The position numbers were made by a program, and so were the translations under genes. A DNA stretch of 11,561 bases from an uncultured Litorivicinus sp. (GTDB taxonomy: Bacteria; Pseudomonadota; Gammaproteobacteria; Pseudomonadales; Litorivicinaceae). Of the stretch, positions 1-6,650 are shown piece after piece. The stretch is taken from NCBI GenBank assembly GCA_938091715.1, contig CALKMT010000011.1, positions 1 to 11,561 of the forward strand, read 5' to 3'. The notes below the pieces were generated by a model. That model saw only the letters and a list, made by a program, of their open reading frames with translations, made no database searches and was not told where the DNA came from. Every line of letters begins with the position of its first letter. Position 1 is the stretch's first letter.

Positions 1-8
1 CTAAACGG

Positions 9-656
9 ATGAGCCAAGCGCTGCGCATTAGCGAGATCTTTTACTCGCTCCAGGGGGAGAGTCGAACCATCGGCTTGCCCACTGTGTTTATCCGTCTGAC
101 CGGCTGTCCTCTGCGTTGTCGCTGGTGTGACAGCGCCTACGCCTTTAATGGCGGCCAGATGATCGAGCTGGACGGCATTTTGGAACAGGTAGCCAGCTAC
201 CCGGCGCGCTTAGTCACGGTCACCGGAGGCGAGCCGCTGGCACAGCCAGGGGCGCTGGCGCTGATGCAGCGACTGTGCGACGCGAACTACCAGGTCAGCA
301 TCGAAACCAGCGGCGCGCTGGATGTTGCAGGCATCGACCCCCGGGTCTCGGTGGTCATGGACTTAAAGGCACCAGGGTCCGATGAATCCCATCGTAACCG
401 CTGGGAGAACTTGGACGCCTTGTCGGCCAAGGATCAAATCAAGTTCGTGATTGCCGATAGGGCGGATTACGAGTGGTCCCGTCTGAGTATCGATCAGCAT
501 CGATTGTCGGATCGGGTCGGCGAAGTCTTGATGTCGCCGGTGCACGGCGAGTTAGAGCCCAAGGCGCTGGCCGAGTGGATCCTGGCGGACGGGGCACCGG
601 TGCGCATGCAACTGCAGATGCACAAATACTTATGGGGCGAGGAGCCCGGGCATTAA
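9..656 (+). CDS. queE: 7-carboxy-7-deazaguanine synthase QueE
   Basis: Radical SAM enzyme that converts 6-carboxy-tetrahydropterin to 7-carboxy-7-deazaguanine, the ring-forming step towards preQ0 and queuosine; cytosolic. The 215-residue protein carries the cluster-binding cysteines C33, C37 and C40 in GCPLRCRWCD (CxxxCxxC), an N-terminal SLQGES substrate-site motif, the SAM-contacting GGEP at about 73-76, ETSG at 99-102, MDLKAPGS at 117-124 and a C-terminal QLQMHKYLW. Length and motifs fit the proteobacterial family. The start at 9 is the only sensible one; a TAA at 2-4 may be the stop of an upstream gene (in related bacteria the tol-pal-cpoB cluster lies there), but that lies outside the window. 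The stop overlaps the queC start by one base, so the two are probably translationally coupled. Confidence 0.95.
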   Translation: MSQALRISEIFYSLQGESRTIGLPTVFIRLTGCPLRCRWCDSAYAFNGGQMIELDGILEQVASYPARLVTVTGGEPLAQPGALALMQRLCDANYQVSIETSGALDVAGIDPRVSVVMDLKAPGSDESHRNRWENLDALSAKDQIKFVIADRADYEWSRLSIDQHRLSDRVGEVLMSPVHGELEPKALAEWILADGAPVRMQLQMHKYLWGEEPGH

Positions 657-1336
657 TGACAAAAAAGGCAGTCATCCTGCTGTCTGGCGGGTTGGATAGC
701 GCAACCTGTCTGGCAATCGCTAAATCTCAAGGCTTTGAGTGTTACACCCTGGGCTTCGACTATGGCCAACGTCACAACGCGGAGCTAAAAGCCGCGATGA
801 ACGTCGCCCAAGCCATGAGCGATCATCCGCACAAGGTCATCCGACTAAACTTGGATGCGATCGGTGGTTCGGCGTTAACCGACAGCTCGATCGACGTGCC
901 CACGGATGGTATGACCGGCGGCGCTGACATACCCGTGACCTATGTGCCGGCTCGCAACACCGTGTTTTTATCGATTGCTCTGGGCTATGCCGAGGTGATC
1001 GGGGCCAATCACCTGTTTATCGGTGCCAATGCCGTGGATTACAGTGGCTATCCGGATTGCCGTCCACAATTCATCGAAGCCTTCGAGCGGCTGGCCAATG
1101 TGGCCACCAAGGCCGGGGTCGAGGGTCCAGGTATTCAAATTCATGCCCCGTTGATGCAGATGTCCAAGGGCGAGATTTCACGCCTGGGTACCGAGCTGGG
1201 GGTCGACTACAGCATGACCATCACCTGCTACCAAGCCGACGATGCTGGGGCGGCCTGTGGCCGGTGTGAAGCCTGTCAATTGCGGCGTCAGGGTTTCATC
1301 GATGCGAATTTGCCGGACCCAACAAATTATCAATAA
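656..1336 (+). CDS. queC: 7-cyano-7-deazaguanine synthase QueC
   Basis: ATP-dependent synthase that turns 7-carboxy-7-deazaguanine (the QueE product) into preQ0. The 226-residue protein starts MTKKAVILLSGGLDS, with the PP-loop ATP pyrophosphatase motif SGGLDS at 10-15. Zinc-binding cysteines are C191, C201, C204 and C207 in the C-terminal TCYQ...CGRCEAC region, matching the family pattern. VPARN (97-101) and GYPDCRP (131-137) are also typical. The start ATG at 656 shares its first base with the queE TAA. An AGGAG lies 11 bases upstream, inside the queE end. The frame stays open to 473, inside queE, but the family N-terminus is MTKKAVILLSGG, so the longer start is rejected. No queF or tgt is in view. 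Confidence 0.96.
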   Translation: MTKKAVILLSGGLDSATCLAIAKSQGFECYTLGFDYGQRHNAELKAAMNVAQAMSDHPHKVIRLNLDAIGGSALTDSSIDVPTDGMTGGADIPVTYVPARNTVFLSIALGYAEVIGANHLFIGANAVDYSGYPDCRPQFIEAFERLANVATKAGVEGPGIQIHAPLMQMSKGEISRLGTELGVDYSMTITCYQADDAGAACGRCEACQLRRQGFIDANLPDPTNYQ

Positions 1337-1343
1337 ATAGGTA

Positions 1344-1371
1344 TTGTCACGCCTAAAATATCCTGTATTAT
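1344..1371 (+). promoter_or_regulatory. Predicted sigma-70 promoter for tRNA-Lys
   Basis: TTGTCA at 1344-1349 and TATTAT at 1366-1371 are separated by 16 bases, each one mismatch from consensus. The bases just after the -10 are CGCGCCG, a GC-rich discriminator of the kind that makes stable-RNA promoters sensitive to ppGpp and DksA. Predicted transcription start is about 1378, giving a short leader before the tRNA at 1395. The site begins 7 bases after the queC stop. Confidence 0.7.
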
Positions 1372-1394
1372 TCGCGCCGTCTTCAACTGACACC

Positions 1395-1470
1395 GGGTCG
1401 TTAGCTCAGTTGGTAGAGCAGTTGGCTTTTAACCAATTGGTCGAAGGTTCGAATCCTTCACGACCCACCA
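1395..1470 (+). tRNA. tRNA-Lys (anticodon UUU)
   Basis: A complete 76-base cloverleaf. The acceptor stem GGGTCGT pairs with ACGACCC, the D arm contains AGCTCAGTTGGTAGAGC, the anticodon loop CTTTTAA puts TTT at 1428-1430, the T arm contains GGTTCGAATCC, and the 3' CCA is encoded. It is nearly identical to E. coli tRNA-Lys from memory. It reads AAA and AAG. tRNA-Lys is not itself a queuosine tRNA, so its place after queE-queC reflects conserved gene order rather than shared function. In E. coli tRNA-Lys genes also lie between the tol-pal cluster and nadA. Confidence 0.98.
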
Positions 1471-1542
1471 ATTTCTTTGTTAGATCCCTAGTCCGTCGCT
1501 CACAGCATTGAGCGGTATCGGCTAGTTTTTCCTCTTTTTTGG

Positions 1543-1570
1543 AATCCCGGCTTGGTCCGGGATTTTTTTT
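1543..1570 (+). terminator. Intrinsic terminator after tRNA-Lys
   Basis: A perfect 8-bp stem, AATCCCGG (1543-1550) with CCGGGATT (1557-1564), closes a six-base loop CTTGGT and runs straight into an unbroken T tract ending at 1570. It lies 72 bases after the tRNA 3' end and 75 bases before nadA, so it should end the tRNA transcript and insulate nadA. The upstream T-rich stretch (CTAGTTTTTCCTCTTTTTT, 1522-1540) may help 3' processing. With the promoter and tRNA, this accounts for the gene-free stretch 1337-1645. Confidence 0.9.
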
Positions 1571-1645
1571 GCCCGTCGCAACAGCTTCCCTAGGGCGGAG
1601 CGAATCGGTAGGCTTTGCCTCCTTTGAAAGTACCGCGGATCCCGT

Positions 1646-2689
1646 ATGAGCGCTGAATACGTCGTTAATAAACAGATCGTCAAAGACTACCTAGATCAGG
1701 TCACTCTGCCGGCGCCAATTAGCTTGGCCGAACAACAGGCACTGGCGGATCGGGCTCGGGACCTGCTGGAGCAGCGCAAAGCCAGTTTGGTCGCCCATTA
1801 CTACGTGGACGACAGCCTGCAAGCCCTGGCCGAGGCCACCGGCGGCTATGTCAGTGATTCTCTGGACATGGCGCGCTTTGGCCAAGACTGTGCGCAACAA
1901 ACGCTGGTCGTGGCGGGGGTCAGCTTTATGGGCGAGACAGCCAAAATTCTAAGCCCCGAGAAAACGGTACTCATGCCCGAGCTGCAAGCCACTTGCTCCC
2001 TGGATATCGGCTGTCAGGCGGCCGAGTTCCAAGCCTGGCGCGCCCAGCATCCGGATCGGGTTGCGGTGGTGTACGCCAACACCTCGGCGGCGGTTAAAGC
2101 CTGTGCCGATTGGGTGGTGACCTCGTCGATTGCGGTGGACGTAATCGAACACCTGCATGCCCAGGGGAAAAAGATCCTGTGGGCACCGGACAAGCACCTG
2201 GGCGGCTATGTGCAACAGCAAACCGGCGCCGACATGGTGTTGTGGGATGGGGCCTGTATTGTGCACGAGGAGTTCAGGACCCGTGGCATCGAAGACCTAA
2301 AAGCCCTCTATCCCGATGCGGCCATTTTGGTACACCCGGACAGCCCTCAGGAAATGGTCGCCATGGCCGATGCGGTGGGTTCAACCAAACAGTTGATCTC
2401 AGCGGCTCAGGCCTTGCCCCATTCACATTTGATTGTGGCCACGGATAAGGGCATTTTCTTTAAGATGCGCCAGGCGGTGCCCGACAAGATACTGATCGAG
2501 GCGCCGACTCGGGGCGTTGGGGGTGACTGCGTCAGTTGCGCGCACTGCCCATGGATGGCCATGAACAGTCTGTCCAAGCTGGTGGCCTGCTTAGAAGCGC
2601 CGGATAACCGCTATGAGGTTCAAGTTGACGAGTCTGTACGCCAGGGCGCCCTGCGCTCCTTGACCCGAATGGTTAATTTTCAGGCTTAA
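1646..2689 (+). CDS. nadA: Quinolinate synthase NadA
   Basis: Iron-sulfur enzyme that condenses iminoaspartate with dihydroxyacetone phosphate to quinolinate, in de novo NAD synthesis. The 347-residue protein has the E. coli NadA length and close similarity across it: VAHYYVDDSLQALAEATGG near 49-67, SDSLDMARFG (70-79), FMGETAKILSPEK (94-106), YANTSAAVKA (143-152), WAPDKHLGGYV (179-189) and CAHCPWMAMN (298-307). Cluster ligands by family comparison are C117, C204 and one cysteine of C295/C298/C301, the last group forming CxxCxxC. The ribosome site is weak (GAAAG at 1626-1630, rather far from ATG). No clear promoter is seen between the terminator and the gene. Its last 17 bases overlap the 3' end of the minus-strand metalloprotease gene. 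nadB is not in view. Confidence 0.96.
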   Translation: MSAEYVVNKQIVKDYLDQVTLPAPISLAEQQALADRARDLLEQRKASLVAHYYVDDSLQALAEATGGYVSDSLDMARFGQDCAQQTLVVAGVSFMGETAKILSPEKTVLMPELQATCSLDIGCQAAEFQAWRAQHPDRVAVVYANTSAAVKACADWVVTSSIAVDVIEHLHAQGKKILWAPDKHLGGYVQQQTGADMVLWDGACIVHEEFRTRGIEDLKALYPDAAILVHPDSPQEMVAMADAVGSTKQLISAAQALPHSHLIVATDKGIFFKMRQAVPDKILIEAPTRGVGGDCVSCAHCPWMAMNSLSKLVACLEAPDNRYEVQVDESVRQGALRSLTRMVNFQA

Positions 2690-3869
2690 GGTATCCCCGG
2701 GCCTTGATCGCCAGGGCGGAGTCCATTTCGCTAACCCGCTGCCACTGGCGTTGCGCCTTAGCGGGTTGCCCGCTGCGCTCGGCGGCCCACGCACCGTAAT
2801 AATAAAATTCCGCCGTCCAACCCAGGCTACGAGCCAGCGACTCGGCGTCCAGATACGGCTGGGCAAAGTACGGATGCAATTCCCCAGCCTGGGCGTACAA
2901 GTCCAGCGCGGCTTCGGGCTTGGTTGCCGCAAGCGCTTGGGCTTTAAAGATCAACAGCGCGTAGTCCCGGGGAAAGCTTAGTTGCCCTTGCTCAATCACG
3001 TCCAACGCCTCCGCGGTCTTGTCTTGCTGCAGCCATGTCCAGGCCTGCATTTGATAGCCAATGCGGCCTATATCCGCCAGGGGCAGGGTATTCAGTCCTG
3101 CCCCCGTGCCAACGGCCTGCCATAGGCGGAACTCTTGATCGGATACCGCAATGTTGTCGCGGTCCGTACGGGCCCGGGCCCGGGTGTCGGCGATGCGATC
3201 GGTGGACAGGGGGTGGGTGCTCAGATACGGCAGGGGTTGTCCGGCGAGCTGTTGTGCCGCTTGCATGCGATCAAACATGGCCGCCATGCCATCGGTGGCA
3301 TAGCCTGCGTCGGACATTAATTGCAGTCCCACTCGATCCGCTTCGCGCTCGTGCTCACGAGAAAAGGCCAGGGTCTGATCGATTGCGGCGGCCTGAGTGG
3401 CCGACATGGCGGCGGTTCCCAAGGTCGGGTCGCCGGAAAATCCAGCCGCCAACGCAGCCAGGGTGCCAACCAAATAGGCCGCCTGAACTTTCGATTGACT
3501 GTCCTGTCGGCGGATAAAATGCCGTTGCGTTAGGTGCGCGACCTCATGCGCGATCACCGAAGCCACCTGATCGGCGCTCTCGGCCTCGTTAAACAACCCC
3601 GTGTGCAAGCCCATCACACCGCCTGGGGCTGCAAAGGCATTCAGTTGATCGTTGCGCAGGATGACCAGGCGCAAGGGTTGATCTCGCCAGTCACTGGCTT
3701 GATGGATCGGACGCAACAGACGGCTGGCGGCGCCGAGCAAGATGGGGTCGTCGACCCGCTCGGGGCTCTGGTAAAGTGCTCGGGTGATTTGATCCCCGAT
3801 GGACTGCTGGTCAAGGGCCCACGCCAGCGGAGACAAACAGGCGAAAATCGCCAAGCATCGCAACATCAT
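2673..3869 (-). CDS. bepA: BepA-like periplasmic M48 metalloprotease
   Basis: Predicted periplasmic zinc protease and chaperone of the BepA (YfgC) family, which helps LptD and Bam-dependent outer-membrane proteins assemble and degrades stalled ones. A signal peptide is visible (MMLRCLAIFACLSPLAWA, likely cut after residue 18). Zinc ligands are H108 and H112 in HEVAH, with E174 in the ExxxD of HEREADRVG. H219 in STHPLS corresponds to the histidine that gates the E. coli active site. Residues about 270-385 look like TPR helices. At 398 residues it is about 90 shorter than E. coli BepA (487, from memory), mostly in the C-terminal TPR part. Two adjacent ATGs (3869 and 3866) are possible starts; no good Shine-Dalgarno is visible. 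It is divergent from the tusA-like gene. Confidence 0.88.
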   Translation of the reverse strand: MMLRCLAIFACLSPLAWALDQQSIGDQITRALYQSPERVDDPILLGAASRLLRPIHQASDWRDQPLRLVILRNDQLNAFAAPGGVMGLHTGLFNEAESADQVASVIAHEVAHLTQRHFIRRQDSQSKVQAAYLVGTLAALAAGFSGDPTLGTAAMSATQAAAIDQTLAFSREHEREADRVGLQLMSDAGYATDGMAAMFDRMQAAQQLAGQPLPYLSTHPLSTDRIADTRARARTDRDNIAVSDQEFRLWQAVGTGAGLNTLPLADIGRIGYQMQAWTWLQQDKTAEALDVIEQGQLSFPRDYALLIFKAQALAATKPEAALDLYAQAGELHPYFAQPYLDAESLARSLGWTAEFYYYGAWAAERSGQPAKAQRQWQRVSEMDSALAIKARGYLKPEN

Positions 3870-3911
3870 GCGTGTACTATACCTGTAACGTTAAGTGGAA
3901 AATGACAAAAG

Positions 3912-4130
3912 ATGCACATCATTGATTGCCAAGGGTTGCGCTGTCCCATGCCCTTGTTAAAAGCCAAATTGGCCTTTGCATCGTTACTACCCGGCCAGGG
4001 ATTTCAGATTCTGGCGGACGACCCCGCGGCGGGCCCTGACATTCGCCGTTGGGCCGACCGGGTCCACGCCAGCGTGACCCAGCAGTGCGAATCTCCGTTA
4101 ACTTTAGAAGTGAAGAAAACCCGTGCTTAA
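3912..4130 (+). CDS. TusA-family sulfur carrier protein
   Basis: Small cytosolic sulfurtransferase of the TusA/SirA/YedF family (72 residues). Such proteins pass persulfide sulfur from a cysteine desulfurase to acceptors for tRNA thiolation, molybdenum cofactor or other uses. The signature is DCQGLRCPMPLLKAK at 5-19, with C11 of the CPxP motif as the predicted persulfide-bearing cysteine. The family's RxWA-like region follows at 45-48. In P. aeruginosa a similar gene (PA1006, from memory) has the same neighbours, bepA-like and perM, and affects molybdenum enzymes, so this is probably that paralogue rather than canonical TusA of the tusBCD relay. It overlaps perM by 8 bases. It starts 42 bases from the divergent bepA start. 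Confidence 0.88.
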   Translation: MHIIDCQGLRCPMPLLKAKLAFASLLPGQGFQILADDPAAGPDIRRWADRVHASVTQQCESPLTLEVKKTRA

Positions 4131-5205
4131 AGTGCTGCATAACTGGATCGAGCGCTATTTGTCCGACGAAGAGGCGATCATTTTTGCCCTGTTATTGATC
4201 ACCAGTTTCGCTGTGATCATTTGGCTTGGCCGCCCGCTGGCGCCGGTGCTGACCGCCTTGGTGTTGGCCTTTATCATGCAGGGTGGCGTGGATCGATTAA
4301 AAGGGTGGGGCGTGCCGAATTTTGCCTCGATCCTGGTGGTATTTTTATCTACGATTTTGGGCTTTGTTGGGTTCGTGGTCGGCGTCGCCCCGGCGCTACT
4401 GGAGCAGGCGGAAAACTTTTTTAGCGAGTTGCCGAAACTGGTCGCCACGGTCCAGGATCAATTGCTCAAGCTAACCGATAGCTACCCCGAGTTTTTCAAT
4501 CCCGAACAGATCGGTCAGCTCATCAACCAGGCGGGGCAACAGTTGTCCGGCGTCGGTCAGTGGTTGTTGTCGTTCTCGATCGAGTCTCTGCCCAATCTGG
4601 TGGGGGTTCTGATTTACCTGGTGTTAGTGCCCATCCTGGTATTTTTCTTCCTCAAAGACGCCGAGTTGATTTTGGGCTGGGTCGGGCGTCGATTGCCGGA
4701 TCGCCGGCCGATCATGGCCCGAGTTTGGGCCGAAATGAAAAGCCAAGTATCAAATTATGTACGCGGTAAGTTCCTTGAAATTCTGATCGTCGGTGGCGTC
4801 AGTTTCGTGGCCTTTGCCATTCTGGATTTGCGCTATGCGGCCTTGTTGGCGCTGTTGGTCGGCCTGTCAGTTGTGGTCCCCTACATTGGCGCGGCGGTGG
4901 TCACCATCCCTGTTGCCGCGGTGGCCTTTGTCCAGTGGGGCTGGTCCAGCGAGTTTTATTGGCTGCTAGGCGTGTACGCCCTGATTCAGGCCTTGGATGG
5001 CAATGTTTTGGTGCCGCTGTTGTTTTCCGAGGTGGTTAATTTGCACCCCATCGCGATCATTGTTGCGGTGTTATTGTTCGGCGGGATTTGGGGCTTTTGG
5101 GGAGTGTTTTTCGCCATTCCCCTGGCCACCTTATTCAAGGCAGTGGTGTCGGCTTGGCCAGTGGCCAGCCGACAACTGGAAGCCTCAGAGGGCCTGGACC
5201 ACTGA
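4123..5205 (+). CDS. perM: AI-2E/PerM family membrane protein
   Basis: Inner-membrane protein of the AI-2E transporter (PerM/UPF0118) superfamily, 360 residues. Substrate is unknown; members include putative permeases, AI-2 exporters and Na+/H+ antiporters. Predicted membrane segments lie near 19-37, 39-56, 68-92, 155-178, 218-272 (two or three), 279-301 and 305-341. A soluble amphipathic stretch at 93-150 separates the N- and C-terminal groups, as is usual. Conserved features are NYVRGK (211-216), VPYIGA (252-257) and DGNVLVPLLFSEVVNLHP (292-309). The start is GTG at 4123, inside the tusA-like gene; GTG at 4132 is an alternative. The C-terminal end overlaps bcp by 21 bases tail to tail. Confidence 0.88.
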   Translation: MLKVLHNWIERYLSDEEAIIFALLLITSFAVIIWLGRPLAPVLTALVLAFIMQGGVDRLKGWGVPNFASILVVFLSTILGFVGFVVGVAPALLEQAENFFSELPKLVATVQDQLLKLTDSYPEFFNPEQIGQLINQAGQQLSGVGQWLLSFSIESLPNLVGVLIYLVLVPILVFFFLKDAELILGWVGRRLPDRRPIMARVWAEMKSQVSNYVRGKFLEILIVGGVSFVAFAILDLRYAALLALLVGLSVVVPYIGAAVVTIPVAAVAFVQWGWSSEFYWLLGVYALIQALDGNVLVPLLFSEVVNLHPIAIIVAVLLFGGIWGFWGVFFAIPLATLFKAVVSAWPVASRQLEASEGLDH

Positions 5206-5646
5206 CAGCGCGTCCTCGGCGTGTCCGGCGACCTTGACCTTGGGCCAGCTGTGTACCAATACGCCTTGGGCATTGAACAAGAACGTCGCCCGCACAATGC
5301 CCATGTAGGTCTTGCCGTACATCGATTTTTCCTGCCAGACGCCAAAGGCCTCGCACACGTCGGTTTCGTCGTCCGCGCCTAGCATCACGGTCAACTCGTG
5401 CTTGGCCTTGAACTTGGCTTGTTTGGCGGCCTTGTCCTTGGAGATGCCCAAAATCTGAGTGTTGGCCGCCGCAAACTGCGAGGCTAATTCAGAAAAGGCG
5501 ATGGATTCTTTGGTGCAGCCTGGGGTGTCTGCCTTGGGGTAAAAAAATACCAGCAAATTTTTGCCCGCGGCGTCGGATGCGTTAAACATCGAGCCGTCGT
5601 CCAGGGGTAGGCTGAATTCGGGTAGGGATTGGCCAACTTCTAACAT
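5185..5646 (-). CDS. bcp: Thiol peroxidase of the Bcp/PrxQ family
   Basis: Cytosolic peroxiredoxin that reduces H2O2 and organic or lipid hydroperoxides using thioredoxin or similar donors. The 153-residue protein has the family motif FFYPKADTPGCTKES (35-48), with peroxidatic C44. E. coli Bcp has a second, resolving cysteine five residues on; here that position (49) is I, so the enzyme is not of that atypical 2-Cys type. The only other cysteine is C98 in DVCEAFGVW. GISKDK (67-72) and the C-terminal VAGHAEDAL (139-147) are typical. A Shine-Dalgarno AAGGA lies about 6 bases before the ATG on the minus strand. It is divergent from dapA across 122 bases; no clear minus-strand promoter was found there. 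Confidence 0.93.
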   Translation of the reverse strand: MLEVGQSLPEFSLPLDDGSMFNASDAAGKNLLVFFYPKADTPGCTKESIAFSELASQFAAANTQILGISKDKAAKQAKFKAKHELTVMLGADDETDVCEAFGVWQEKSMYGKTYMGIVRATFLFNAQGVLVHSWPKVKVAGHAEDALSVVQAL

Positions 5647-5712
5647 CGAAAGTCCTTACGGGTGGATTGCCTAAAGTTAGTGCGGTTGCGGCGTTAAAAA
5701 CCAAGTGTTGTC

Positions 5713-5741
5713 TTGAGCCAAAGGCCCTTCGCGGGTAGCAT
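5713..5741 (+). promoter_or_regulatory. Predicted promoter for the dapA operon
   Basis: TTGAGC (5713-5718) and TAGCAT (5736-5741) stand 17 bases apart, matching four of six consensus bases each. The predicted start near 5748 leaves a leader of about 20 bases before dapA, containing its AGGAG. This is the best candidate in the bcp-dapA gap, but both boxes are modest. No other structure is evident in 5647-5768. Confidence 0.4.
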
Positions 5742-5768
5742 CCGTGCATTCGAAAATAGGAGTCTCGA

Positions 5769-6650
5769 ATGCTTCAAGGCAGTATGGTGGCGCTGGTCAC
5801 ACCCTTCGATGAACAGGGTCAGGTGGACTACGCCGCTCTGGACGCATTGGTCGAGTTTCATATCGAGTCCGGGACCCACGCCATTGTCGCGGTGGGCACG
5901 ACCGGGGAATCCGCGACCTTGACCCACGACGAGCACAATCAAGTGATTGCCCACGTGGTCAAAGCGGTCGACAAACGGGTGCCCGTGATCGCCGGCACCG
6001 GCTCTAATTCGACGTCCGAGGCCATCGACAGCACCCTTGCGGCCGAGCAGGCCGGGGCGGATTTTTCGCTGTCCGTGGTGCCGTATTACAACAAGCCTTG
6101 CCAGCGCGGCATGTATGCCCACTTCCAGGCCATCGCTGAAAACACCTCGCTGCCCATTCTGTTGTACAACGTACCGGGCCGTACGGCCTGTGATCTGGCC
6201 GATGACACCTGTCTGGCGCTGGCTCGAGACTTTGACAACATCGTCGGCATCAAAGACGCCACCGGGGATTTGCAGCGCGGTCGATATCTGATCGAAAACC
6301 GTCCGGATGACTTTCTGGTGATTTCCGGGGACGACTCTACGGCACTCGAGCTGACCTTAATGGGCGGCCAGGGCGACATCAGTGTGACGGCCAATGTGGC
6401 CCCGGCTCAGATGTCCGAAGCCTTTGAATTGGCGCTACTCGGCCGGGCCGACGAGGCGCGGGCGATTTATCAAACCTTGGCCGGGCTCAATCGGGACTTG
6501 TTCGTCGAGTCTTCGCCGTCGCCAGCCAAGTACTGCATGGCCAAGTTGGGTCTGTTGCAGGAGCGAGTGCGCTTGCCCCTGGTGACCATGGATCCTGCTC
6601 ATCACAGCGCGTTAGACCAAGCCATGCGTCAAGCGGGACTTATTCAATGA
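5769..6650 (+). CDS. dapA: 4-hydroxy-tetrahydrodipicolinate synthase DapA
   Basis: Class I (Schiff-base) aldolase that condenses pyruvate with aspartate semialdehyde, the first committed step to diaminopimelate and lysine. The 293-residue TIM-barrel protein has T44-T45-G46-E47 in VGTTGES, Y107 and Y133 of the proton-relay triad, R138 in YNVPGRT and the Schiff-base lysine K162 in GIKDATGD. Length and motifs match E. coli DapA closely. The start has a good AGGAG (5758-5762) six bases upstream. It heads a plus-strand operon and overlaps bamC by four bases (ATGA). In E. coli dapA-bamC-purC are also adjacent, with gcvR-bcp divergent from dapA; here gcvR is absent. Confidence 0.97.
   Translation: MLQGSMVALVTPFDEQGQVDYAALDALVEFHIESGTHAIVAVGTTGESATLTHDEHNQVIAHVVKAVDKRVPVIAGTGSNSTSEAIDSTLAAEQAGADFSLSVVPYYNKPCQRGMYAHFQAIAENTSLPILLYNVPGRTACDLADDTCLALARDFDNIVGIKDATGDLQRGRYLIENRPDDFLVISGDDSTALELTLMGGQGDISVTANVAPAQMSEAFELALLGRADEARAIYQTLAGLNRDLFVESSPSPAKYCMAKLGLLQERVRLPLVTMDPAHHSALDQAMRQAGLIQ

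Noticed and set aside
473..655. In-frame extension of queC upstream into queE
   Set aside because: The QueC family begins at MTKKAVILLSGG; the extension is the queE sequence read in another frame and is Arg/Gly-rich nonsense.
1395..1470. tRNA-Lys as an integration site for a mobile element
   Set aside because: No integrase, no repeated tRNA 3' end and no foreign genes downstream; nadA follows in conserved order.
3035..3517. Plus-strand open frame of 160 codons opposite bepA
   Set aside because: Composition is Pro/Arg/Cys-rich shadow sequence; the minus strand encodes the HExxH protease through the same bases.
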